From NCBI GenBank assembly GCA_035505995.1, contig DATJQF010000159.1:1-13891 (forward strand): a stretch of 13,891 nt of DNA, read 5' to 3'. A model generated the notes under the pieces. The model was not told the origin of the DNA. It was given only the letters and a program-made list of their open reading frames with translations, and made no database searches. Below are positions 1 to 5,970 of this stretch, in pieces (within the stretch, counting starts at the first letter, position 1; each line of letters opens with the position of its first letter). The DNA is from DATJQF01 sp035505995. Lineage in GTDB: Bacteria; Bacteroidota; Bacteroidia; Bacteroidales; FEN-979. A program made the position numbers and the translations under genes.

Positions 1-183
1 GTCCGGGCCGGGATGAAGTATGTCTATATCGGCAATGTCCCGGGGAACGACTACGAAAATACCGTATGCCCCTCCTGCAAAAAGACCGTCATCGAGCGCC
101 AGGGCTTCACCCTCCTTGCCAACAACCTCCGCAACGGCGCCTGCAAATTCTGCGGAACGAAGATACCGGGGCACTGGGATTAA
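1..183 (+). CDS. amrS: AmmeMemoRadiSam system radical SAM enzyme, C-terminal end (partial)
   Basis: Only the last 60 codons are in the window; the gene begins upstream of base 1 and ends at TAA 181-183. The fragment starts VRAGMKYVYIGNVPG, then has two Cys pairs, CPSC (residues 23-26) and CKFC (51-54), and ends GTKIPGHWD. As I remember the family, AmrS proteins end with exactly this layout: a GLKYVYxGNVPG strand followed by a CPxC...CxxCG zinc-ribbon-like tail. The radical-SAM CxxxCxxC core would lie upstream and cannot be seen. The family is named for co-occurrence with AMMECR1 and Memo proteins, and a Memo homologue is present at 4804-5907, which supports the call. The biochemical substrate is unknown to me. 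A repeat-flanked cassette begins only 3 bases after the stop. Confident in family, less so in function. Confidence 0.85.
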   Translation, partial: VRAGMKYVYIGNVPGNDYENTVCPSCKKTVIERQGFTLLANNLRNGACKFCGTKIPGHWD

Positions 184-186
184 CTC

Positions 187-214
187 TTCACCACATAGGC
201 ACATAGGACACATA
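187..214 (+). repeat. Left arm of inverted repeat flanking the GxxExxY gene
   Basis: Bases 191-214 are the exact reverse complement of 648-671 (24 of 24), and 187-214 matches 648-675 at 27 of 28 positions. The core reads CCACATAGGCACATAGGACA. It lies downstream of the GxxExxY stop codon and just after the amrS stop. A transcript spanning both arms could pair them into a long stem. Confidence 0.9.
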
Positions 215-223
215 AGCCCGGAT

Positions 224-631
224 TTATTTTGGCAGGGATGCGTATAAGTCTGTAACCATAGTTTTCTGACCTTCTTTGTAAATGTTCGTGCAATTGAAGT
301 TGATCAGTATCCCCTTTGCCTTATTAAGCAATTTAAGGTAAGTCAGCAATTGTGCTTCGTGGATAGGGAGGATACCCTCCACCGCTTTAATTTCGACTAC
401 AATTCGATCATCTACCAGAAGATCCAGCCTTAGATCGCAGTCCAATGGAAGCCCTCTGAACAGGAAGGGCACCCGGATTTGTGAAACGACTTTCAGACCT
501 TTATTGCGCAGGAGATGGATAAGACATTTTTCATAAATGCTTTCTAGCAATCCTGGCCCAAGCTCTTTGTGTACTTCAATAGCGGACCCGATGATTGAGT
601 ATGTTAACTGGTCTAAATCTCTTTGCGTCAT
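224..631 (-). CDS. GxxExxY protein (PD-(D/E)XK nuclease-like fold)
   Basis: 135 residues, the normal length for the GxxExxY family. The name-giving motif is GLLESIY (residues 27-33), preceded by the usual AIEVHKELGPG helix. A nuclease-like core follows: D70 in RLDLLVDD, then E80 and K82 in VVEIKA, and Q94 in HEAQLLTYL, which fits the D...ExK...Q pattern of PD-(D/E)XK nucleases. It has no signal peptide or membrane segment. The ATG at 629-631 lacks a Shine-Dalgarno sequence but follows an A-rich leader, normal for Bacteroidota. Sampled lines are about 40% GC, clearly below the EEP neighbour, and the gene is enclosed by inverted repeats, both signs of acquisition. Such genes occur in multiple copies in some Bacteroidota genomes, as I recall. 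Nuclease activity is inferred from fold motifs; the physiological role is unknown. Confidence 0.93.
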   Translation of the reverse strand: MTQRDLDQLTYSIIGSAIEVHKELGPGLLESIYEKCLIHLLRNKGLKVVSQIRVPFLFRGLPLDCDLRLDLLVDDRIVVEIKAVEGILPIHEAQLLTYLKLLNKAKGILINFNCTNIYKEGQKTMVTDLYASLPK

Positions 632-647
632 CTATTTTTTTTGTTTC

Positions 648-675
648 TATGTGTCCTATGTGCCTATGTGGTTAA
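648..675 (-). repeat. Right arm of inverted repeat flanking the GxxExxY gene
   Basis: Mirror copy of 187-214 with one mismatch (T at 673 where the mirror predicts G). It ends 16 bases before the GxxExxY start codon on the minus strand, so it forms the 5' leader of that gene. Its outer half is also the first unit of the tandem array at 657-716. Confidence 0.9.
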
Positions 676-716
676 TTATGTGCCTATATGGTTAATTATG
701 TGCCTATGTGGTTAAT
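657..716. repeat. Three tandem 20-bp repeats (TATGTGCCTATGTGGTTAAT)
   Basis: Units are 657-676, 677-696 and 697-716. Units 1 and 3 are identical, and unit 2 differs only by A at 688 in place of G. There are no spacers, so this is not a CRISPR array. The array sits upstream of the GxxExxY gene on the minus strand. The last unit contains the stop codon (712-714) of the neighbouring EEP-family gene. Confidence 0.95.
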
Positions 717-1815
717 ATGGCAAAAAATGAAGTGTCAACATAACCGGCAGGTGGTCCGAAAAGCCTCCCTGGTACGAGGGCCCGCTGTATGTCCTGGCCA
801 GTTTTGATCCCAGATATTTTTCATCCTCCTCAAGCAGAAAAGGCAAGGTGATGATTCTTGCATCCTCCGGGAATGCATGATATCCAACCGTACCCTTCAG
901 GAAGGATGCCGATACGATGAACTGATCGAAGATCGTCCACTGCCCCTGGTATCGTATCGTGCCGGGAAAATTCTTCTTTCCGCATCCCATCAGGTTCACG
1001 AGGTCACCGGGCTTCAACCGGCTGGTGTCGCCTCCTGCTTTCAGGATCCGGCTGATGCTTTCCTGGCCGGGCTCATCATTGAAATCTCCCATGATCAGGA
1101 TCTTGCAGTTTGGATCGCGGTCGAACAGGGAATCGCATTCCGCCCGGAGCACCGTGGCCACAAAATCCCTGCGCGCAGTGGAACTTTTATATCCGCCCCG
1201 GCGGGAAGGCCAGTGGTTGACCAGGATCACTACCGTATCCCTGCCGGGGAGCAGGCCTTTGACCAACAGGATATCACGTGTGGCGGAAAGGGTATCGAAA
1301 GGGAACCGGATCCGGATACACGAAAAAGAAATCACGCTGAAAGACTCCGGACGGTAAAGCAGGGCCACATCCACTCCCCTCGGATCCGGCGATTCATGAT
1401 GAAGGATCTGATACCCGAACCTCTTCAGCGGCGTGTCGCGGACCAGCTTGTTCAGCACAAAACGGTTCTCCACCTCGCACAGCCCGACGATTTCCGGAGG
1501 ACTCCCGGAGCCCGCAGCCATCAACGTTTTTGCAAGGTGCTGCAGCTTCGTGTAAAACCGGTCGTAGGTCCAGTGCTTGGCCCCTTTCGGGGTGAATTCA
1601 TCATCCAGTTTGGCAGGATCGTCAAAAGGATCGTATAGGTTCTCTGCATTGTAAAACAGCACCCTGACATTTTGACCCGCTGATGATCCCGAATCTTCTT
1701 TGGCATAATTTTCGAAGAGCGGAGTGCGCTGTCTTTCTGGCAGATATTGAACCGGTGGCATTCCTGCAGAGAGGGTTACGCTCAACAGGAAAAACGGATA
1801 CAGGAAAGTTTTCAT
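712..1815 (-). CDS. Exported endonuclease/exonuclease/phosphatase (EEP) family protein
   Basis: 367 residues beginning with a hydrophobic signal-like stretch (about 4-18), so probably exported to the periplasm or cell surface. The EEP metal-dependent phosphoesterase motifs appear in order: YNAENLYDP (N56, E58), GLCEVENR (E114), RGVDVALLYRPE (about 146-157), NHWPSRRGG (N200, H201), MGDFNDEP (D244, N246), FDQF (D298) and the C-terminal SDHLPV (D354, H355). These supply the Mg-binding Glu, catalytic Asn/Asp and catalytic His of the DNase I/inositol phosphatase fold. The substrate could be nucleic acid, a nucleotide or a phospholipid; the sequence does not decide. The start ATG 1813-1815 gives a complete signal peptide. 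The TAA stop (712-714) lies within the 20-bp tandem repeat, so the gene's last codon borders a probable insertion. It is transcribed away from htrA. Confidence 0.93.
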   Translation of the reverse strand: MKTFLYPFFLLSVTLSAGMPPVQYLPERQRTPLFENYAKEDSGSSAGQNVRVLFYNAENLYDPFDDPAKLDDEFTPKGAKHWTYDRFYTKLQHLAKTLMAAGSGSPPEIVGLCEVENRFVLNKLVRDTPLKRFGYQILHHESPDPRGVDVALLYRPESFSVISFSCIRIRFPFDTLSATRDILLVKGLLPGRDTVVILVNHWPSRRGGYKSSTARRDFVATVLRAECDSLFDRDPNCKILIMGDFNDEPGQESISRILKAGGDTSRLKPGDLVNLMGCGKKNFPGTIRYQGQWTIFDQFIVSASFLKGTVGYHAFPEDARIITLPFLLEEDEKYLGSKLARTYSGPSYQGGFSDHLPVMLTLHFLPY

Positions 1816-1904
1816 GGGAGGATGATTAAGGTTTTACGGTTTTTATCCCTTAATCTGTCCCGGACGAAAAGGTGAAACTTTCCGGAAAGATAATTCTGCC
1901 GGGG

Positions 1905-1920
1905 TTTAACAAAATTTAAC
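1905..1920. promoter_or_regulatory. 10-bp-phased direct repeat upstream of htrA (putative regulator site)
   Basis: TTTAAC occurs at 1905-1910 and again at 1915-1920, separated by AAAA. On the minus strand this reads GTTAAATTTTGTTAAA. Tandem half-sites one helical turn apart are typical of OmpR/PhoB-family response regulators, and the layout resembles the enterobacterial CpxR box (GTAAA-N5-GTAAA) that controls degP. The 176-bp intergenic region is shared with the divergent EEP gene. I found no TAnnTTTG box for htrA; an AT-rich TATACT at about 1929-1934 is the nearest minus-10-like sequence. Function is inferred only. Confidence 0.35.
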
Positions 1921-1991
1921 AGCATCCTATATACTATCCCTATGGGGAGGGCGTTTTGGAAACGGTTTTTAAAATTTAATCTTCGGTAACA

Positions 1992-3413
1992 ATGAAAAGG
2001 ATTGCGATTTTCATCCTGATTGCGCTGGCAGGAGGAGTAGTAGCACTGGGATTATACCGGCTCACGGAAAAAAAGCATCCGGCGTATTCGATTTATGCAG
2101 AGCCCGGACTCCCGGTCCGGCAGGCAAGCTACACAGCGGCACCCCCGATGAATGAGCCGGATTTTGAGACGGCTGCAGAGATGTCGGTGCATGCGGTGGT
2201 TCATATCAAGACGGAATTTCAGCAGAAGAGCAGCGTGTACGATGACTTTTTTGATTTCTTCAATTTCCACCAATACCCGGATGACCGGTCAAACCCCATT
2301 ACCGCGATGGCTTCGGGGGTCATCATCACCAGCGATGGCTATATCGTGACGAATAACCATGTCGTTCAGGACGCCACCAAAATCACCATCACCCTGAATG
2401 ATAAAAGAGTATACGAGGCGAAGATCATCGGCACCGATCCGAGCACCGACCTGGCGCTGATCAAGATCGACGAGACCAATCTGCCGTTCCTGACCTTCGG
2501 CAATTCGGATGACGTGAAGATCGGACAGTGGGTGCTCGCGGTGGGTAATCCATTTAACCTGACTTCTACGGTAACCGCGGGGATCGTGAGCGCCAAGGCA
2601 AGGGATATCAACATCCTGGGCTCGCAGAGCGCCATCGAATCCTTCATCCAGACCGATGCGGCCGTAAACCCCGGCAACAGCGGGGGAGCCCTGGTGGATA
2701 CCAAGGGACAGCTCATCGGCATCAATGCGGCCATCGCATCGGGAACCGGGAACTACGTGGGGTATTCTTTCGCGATCCCGGTGAACATCGTGAAGAAGGT
2801 GGTGGACGACTTTATGAAATTCGGAAAGATCCAGCGGGCCGCCCTGGGGGTTTATTATAAGGAAGTGGATGACCAGCTGGCCAAGGAGATAAACCTGCCT
2901 CAGGTAAAAGGGGTATATGTGGAAGATGTGGTCCAGGGAGGCGCGGCGGAACTGGCCGGCATCCGGAAGGGAGATGTGATCTACCGCATCGGAGACAGGA
3001 CCATCAACGGCAAATCGGAGCTCCTGGAGGAGATCGGGCAGCATAACCCGGGCGATAAAATGGAGGTGGGGCTGTACCGTGACGGCAAGGAACTGACCCT
3101 TCCGCTGACGCTGCAGAGTTCCGCCTTGAACCAGGAAAATAAAATAACCCTGCTGGGAGCAACGTTTGAGAAGATCGGGGCAAATGACATGAAGCGGTTC
3201 GGATTGCAGGGAGGGTTCAAGATCACACACCTGGAGGATGGGGTGATCCGCGATGCCGGGATCAAGACGGGATTCATCGTGGTGGCGGTCGACCGCCAGG
3301 CGATCACGTCCTCGCAGGACCTGAGGGAAGCGCTGACCTCCAAGAGAGGGGGCGTGCTGATCGAAGGGGTCTACCCGAACGGAATGAGAGCGTATTACGG
3401 GATCGGGTTATAA
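1992..3413 (+). CDS. htrA: HtrA/Do-family periplasmic serine endopeptidase
   Basis: 473 residues, the usual length for a two-PDZ Do-family protease. Residues 5-22 form a hydrophobic signal peptide or signal anchor, placing the enzyme in the periplasm, where it degrades or refolds misfolded envelope proteins. The trypsin-like domain (about 60-275) carries the catalytic triad H123 (TNNHVV), D153 (STDLALIK) and S230 (NPGNSGG). PDZ1 spans about 285-370 (ALGVYYKEVDD, AELAGIRKGDVI) and PDZ2 about 385-470 (DAGIKTGFIVVAVD). The segment DDFFDFFNFHQY (84-95) matches the flexible LA-loop region found before the first strand. The ATG at 1992 gives the complete signal sequence, with no Shine-Dalgarno visible. 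rpoD follows on the same strand after 97 bases with its own promoter. The absence of a housekeeping minus-7 box upstream fits stress control. Confidence 0.97.
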   Translation: MKRIAIFILIALAGGVVALGLYRLTEKKHPAYSIYAEPGLPVRQASYTAAPPMNEPDFETAAEMSVHAVVHIKTEFQQKSSVYDDFFDFFNFHQYPDDRSNPITAMASGVIITSDGYIVTNNHVVQDATKITITLNDKRVYEAKIIGTDPSTDLALIKIDETNLPFLTFGNSDDVKIGQWVLAVGNPFNLTSTVTAGIVSAKARDINILGSQSAIESFIQTDAAVNPGNSGGALVDTKGQLIGINAAIASGTGNYVGYSFAIPVNIVKKVVDDFMKFGKIQRAALGVYYKEVDDQLAKEINLPQVKGVYVEDVVQGGAAELAGIRKGDVIYRIGDRTINGKSELLEEIGQHNPGDKMEVGLYRDGKELTLPLTLQSSALNQENKITLLGATFEKIGANDMKRFGLQGGFKITHLEDGVIRDAGIKTGFIVVAVDRQAITSSQDLREALTSKRGGVLIEGVYPNGMRAYYGIGL

Positions 3414-3427
3414 TAAATGTTAAAGTA

Positions 3428-3459
3428 CTTGATTTCGCATTTTTGATATTGTATATTTG
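3428..3459 (+). promoter_or_regulatory. Bacteroidota-type promoter for rpoD
   Basis: TATATTTG at 3452-3459 fits the Bacteroidota minus-7 consensus TAnnTTTG exactly. CTTG at 3428-3431 matches three of four bases of the TTTG minus-33 element, with a 20-base spacer, inside the usual 19-21. Transcription would start near 3465-3467, leaving an AT-rich leader of roughly 45 bases. It implies that rpoD is autoregulated by the sigma factor it encodes. Confidence 0.7.
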
Positions 3460-3498
3460 CTCACTATATTTATTTATTTTAAATTAAAATTAGGAAAG

Positions 3499-3506
3499 AG
3501 GGGAGG
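3499..3506 (+). promoter_or_regulatory. Shine-Dalgarno sequence of rpoD
   Basis: AGGGGAGG lies 4 bases before the ATG at 3511 and fixes that start. Most genes in the window, and in this phylum generally, lack a recognisable Shine-Dalgarno sequence, so this one stands out. Confidence 0.65.
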
Positions 3507-3510
3507 ATAA

Positions 3511-4374
3511 ATGCGTCAGTTAAAGATTTCAAAATCGATCACTAACAGGGAAACTGCTTCCCTGGATAAATACCTGCAGGATATCGGCAGGGAAGAGCTG
3601 ATCACCCCGGAAGAGGAGGTCAGTCTCGCCCAGCGTATCAAGACCGGCGACCAGGCTGCCCTGGAGAAGCTCTGCCGGGCCAACTTACGGTTTGTCGTTT
3701 CGGTTGCCAAACAATACCAGAACCAGGGCCTCAGCCTGCCCGACCTGATCAATGAAGGAAATTTAGGCCTGATCAAAGCCGCCCGCCGGTTCGATGAAAC
3801 GCGCGGCTTCAAATTCATCTCCTATGCGGTGTGGTGGATCCGGCAATCGATCCTCCAGGCGCTGGCGGAACAGGCGAGGATCGTGCGGCTTCCCCTGAAC
3901 CAGGTGGGATCGCTGAGCAAGCTGAACAAGGCTTCTTCCAAGCTCGAACAGCGGTATGAGCGGCCCCCGTCGCCGGATGAGATCGCGGCGGCGCTGGAGA
4001 TCCCGGAACACAAGGTGCAGGAGACCCTCAAAATGTCGACCCGTACCATTTCCATGGATGCGCCGCTGGATCAGGATGAGGAAACGAAATTCCTGGATGT
4101 TTTTGTGGCGGAGGATACCCCGGGCACCGACGAGCTGCTGATCCGGGAATCACTGGCCAAGGAGATCCAGCGTTCGCTGGCGACCCTGACGGAAAAGGAA
4201 CGCGAGATCATCAACCTCTTTTACGGGATCGGGGTGCCGCACAGCTACACCCTGGAAGAGATCGCCTCGATGTATGACCTGACCCGCGAACGCGTGCGGC
4301 AGATCAAGGAAAAAGCGATCCGGCGGTTGAAACACTCTTCCCGGAGCAAGCTGCTCAAATCTTACCTGGGATAA
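3511..4374 (+). CDS. rpoD: Primary RNA polymerase sigma factor, RpoD/SigA of Bacteroidota type
   Basis: 287 residues, the length of the Bacteroidota housekeeping sigma factor, which lacks region 1.1. It opens MRQLKISKSITNRE, the near-invariant start of the family in this phylum. Region 1.2 covers about 14-45 and region 2 about 54-124. Region 2 includes NLRFVVSVAKQYQNQG, the core-binding segment DLINEGNLGLIKA, and the minus-10-reading, melting segment FISYAVWWIRQ (102-112). Region 3 is about 130-205, and region 4 about 217-275 ends with a helix-turn-helix (TLEEIASMYDLTRERVRQI, 247-265) that reads the minus-35 equivalent. It directs RNA polymerase to housekeeping promoters; the TAnnTTTG boxes at 3452 and 10585 are candidate targets. 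All key residues look intact. The 3' end converges on the osmC-family gene with a 13-base gap and no clear terminator. Confidence 0.98.
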   Translation: MRQLKISKSITNRETASLDKYLQDIGREELITPEEEVSLAQRIKTGDQAALEKLCRANLRFVVSVAKQYQNQGLSLPDLINEGNLGLIKAARRFDETRGFKFISYAVWWIRQSILQALAEQARIVRLPLNQVGSLSKLNKASSKLEQRYERPPSPDEIAAALEIPEHKVQETLKMSTRTISMDAPLDQDEETKFLDVFVAEDTPGTDELLIRESLAKEIQRSLATLTEKEREIINLFYGIGVPHSYTLEEIASMYDLTRERVRQIKEKAIRRLKHSSRSKLLKSYLG

Positions 4375-4387
4375 TTCCGGCAGGGGG

Positions 4388-4792
4388 TCAATAACTGAAT
4401 TTCCAGGTCTGCCTGAGATCCGGATGAAGGCTGCATGCCACGGGGCAGGTGCGGGCCGACCGTTCGATGATCTCCTTTTCGGGGCCGGAATAATTGTTCG
4501 AAGGGAATACGAATTCCACGACCACTTCCGCTACCCTGCGGGGATTCTCCGCCATGATCTTGGTGATGGTGATCCGGGTGCCGTCGACATCGAACCCGTT
4601 TTTTCGGGCGGCGATGCCGATGATGGTCATCGCACAGCTTCCCAGCGAAGCCGCCAGCAGGTCGGTCGGGGAGAAGGATTCCCCCTTCCCCTGGTTGTCG
4701 ACCGGTGCGTCCGTGACGAGGGTATTGGAGGAGCGGACATGCGTCGCCTGGGTCCGGAGCTCTCCCAGATATTTCGTTTCAACCGTTGCCAT
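4388..4792 (-). CDS. OsmC-family protein (probable thiol peroxidase)
   Basis: 134 residues, typical of the short OsmC/YhfA branch. The N-terminal strands lead to GKGESFSPTDLLAASLGSC, with Cys53 at the start of the central helix. The second conserved Cys116 is in ARTCPVACSLHPD, with an extra Cys120. In OsmC/Ohr proteins, the Cys pair reduces organic or fatty-acid hydroperoxides in the cytoplasm. Here C53 and C116 are in the family positions, so peroxidase activity is likely but unproven. The YhfA-like branch is less well characterised than Ohr. It lies 11 bases after the stop of the Memo-like gene on the same strand and is the last gene of the five-gene train. That suggests co-transcription and perhaps protection against lipid peroxides formed by, or acting on, that pathway. 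Confidence 0.93.
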   Translation of the reverse strand: MATVETKYLGELRTQATHVRSSNTLVTDAPVDNQGKGESFSPTDLLAASLGSCAMTIIGIAARKNGFDVDGTRITITKIMAENPRRVAEVVVEFVFPSNNYSGPEKEIIERSARTCPVACSLHPDLRQTWKFSY

Positions 4793-4803
4793 AAGGATAA
4801 AAT

Positions 4804-5907
4804 TTATTTGTAGCCGATGGCAGCATATCCCACCCAGTGGTGAAGATTGGCCACGGCCGTAGTTCCCATATTCAGATCTTTGACCGGGATCAGGGGCTGA
4901 TCGAGAGAGGTATGGTACCCGATCAGGGTTCCCTTGAGGGGTCCCCCCCCGAGGAGCCTCGCCAGCTTATCCGCCGTGAGCAGCCCGAACGGCACCGAGT
5001 ATCTTCCGCACCAGGGCCACTTGTATACCCGGTAGTTGGTATCCTGCACCGTATATTCCGTGAACAACCGGATCCGGTTCTGATCCAGCGTGCCCACCAG
5101 GCAGTTCCCGATGATCTGGTACTCATGATCGACCGCCCGGGCATAGCCCGCTGAGTCACAGCCGTAGGTCGCATAATTCTGGCCGCCCCAGTCCTGGTCG
5201 CCGTAATGAACCGCATCGTTGGAGATGACCAGCGAGAAGTCGCGCCCCCACATCAGGTCTTTCTCCTGGATGATCTTTTGCAGCGCCACCGCCAGGTTGA
5301 AAGCCAGGCCATCCATGGTCCTGAACGACATATAAGGGACCAGGATCGAAACGATCTCCACATTTTTATTCCGGTATTGCAGGAAAGGAATGATCGCTTC
5401 CACCGAGTGTTCCGCCTGCTGCAGGCTGTCGTGGATGATATAGGCCGAGCGGGGCAGCTTGTTGAGCAGCCATTCCCGGAAAGTCGACACCTGGACAGCG
5501 CCATAAGGTTCCTTCCAGGAAGAGAAGCTGTCGAAGACCAGGTGGTCCTCGACCCCGAATTTTTTTGCCTTATGCGCCACCCCGATCAGGATCACGACCG
5601 GTGATTTGATGTTGCTGAGGATCGCCGGGTAAAGCCATCCGGCATAGGCATAATCGTCGTGCGGACAGATGGCGATCTTCCACTGGGTGTAAGGACGGAT
5701 CCCGTTCTGATCCAAGGCCTCCTCGATCTTGCTGCCCTGCAGCTTCCGGATGCGGGACATGACCGAATCCATCTGCCAGGCTTTCGTGGCGAATCCTACC
5801 GGGTCGACCGGTTGCCGGACGGATACGGGTGAAACGAATGCGGCGGTGCAGAGGAGAGACAGCAGGAGGGCCGGCTTCAGGCAGGAGATGATCCTGGCGT
5901 TCTTCAT
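4804..5907 (-). CDS. amrB: Exported Memo-like protein (AmmeMemoRadiSam system protein B family)
   Basis: 367 residues, about 80-100 longer than cytoplasmic AmrB/Memo proteins. The extra length includes an N-terminal hydrophobic segment (about 10-29) that looks like a signal peptide or anchor; C20 does not sit in a valid lipobox. The Memo fold motifs follow: CPHDDYAYAG (H83; usual family form PHAGYxYSG), ILIGVAHKA (H112), AEHSVEAIIPFLQY (H167), VISNDAVHYGDQDW (D231, H234) and CGRYSVPFG (C300). Human Memo binds metal through equivalents of H83, H112 and H234, with D231 and C300 also in the site. The D-x-x-H spacing matches exactly, so the site appears complete. Members are related to class III extradiol dioxygenases, and human Memo is reported as copper-binding. 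The gene lies between the ketoacyl synthase-like gene (63-base gap) and osmC. A G8 run occurs near the 3' end (4943-4950). Confidence 0.85.
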   Translation of the reverse strand: MKNARIISCLKPALLLSLLCTAAFVSPVSVRQPVDPVGFATKAWQMDSVMSRIRKLQGSKIEEALDQNGIRPYTQWKIAICPHDDYAYAGWLYPAILSNIKSPVVILIGVAHKAKKFGVEDHLVFDSFSSWKEPYGAVQVSTFREWLLNKLPRSAYIIHDSLQQAEHSVEAIIPFLQYRNKNVEIVSILVPYMSFRTMDGLAFNLAVALQKIIQEKDLMWGRDFSLVISNDAVHYGDQDWGGQNYATYGCDSAGYARAVDHEYQIIGNCLVGTLDQNRIRLFTEYTVQDTNYRVYKWPWCGRYSVPFGLLTADKLARLLGGGPLKGTLIGYHTSLDQPLIPVKDLNMGTTAVANLHHWVGYAAIGYK

Positions 5908-5970
5908 AAAGAAAGTTGTGTTAGGGACAGGCCCGGTTTTCCTGTAAAGATATGCTTTTTGCCCGGGATA

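Larger units (their letters stand above)
187..716. mobile_element. Repeat-flanked GxxExxY nuclease cassette (putative insertion)
   Basis: A single GxxExxY gene (224-631) is bracketed by a perfect 24-bp inverted repeat (191-214 against 648-671), which extends to 28 bp with one mismatch (187-214 against 648-675). The right arm continues into two more tandem copies, ending at 716. The unit fills the whole gap between the stop of amrS and the stop of the EEP-family gene. Sampled lines of the enclosed gene are about 40% GC against 60% in a sampled line of the EEP gene beside it. No transposase or recombinase is present. I infer a small insertion whose mobility, if any, depends on its own nuclease-like protein or on outside enzymes. 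Calling it mobile is inference; the repeats and composition are directly visible. Confidence 0.5.

Noticed and set aside
657..716. Possible CRISPR-like array
   Set aside because: The 20-bp repeats are directly contiguous without spacers and no cas genes are present.
877..1638. 253-codon plus-strand open frame
   Set aside because: Antisense to the EEP-family gene, which carries all catalytic motifs; the translation has no coherent domain.
2289..3230. 313-codon minus-strand open frame
   Set aside because: Shadow of htrA, which has the full catalytic triad and two PDZ domains.
4375..4387. Bidirectional terminator between rpoD and the osmC-family gene
   Set aside because: The 13-base gap has no stem-loop or T-run that I can identify; termination may be within the coding ends or factor-dependent.
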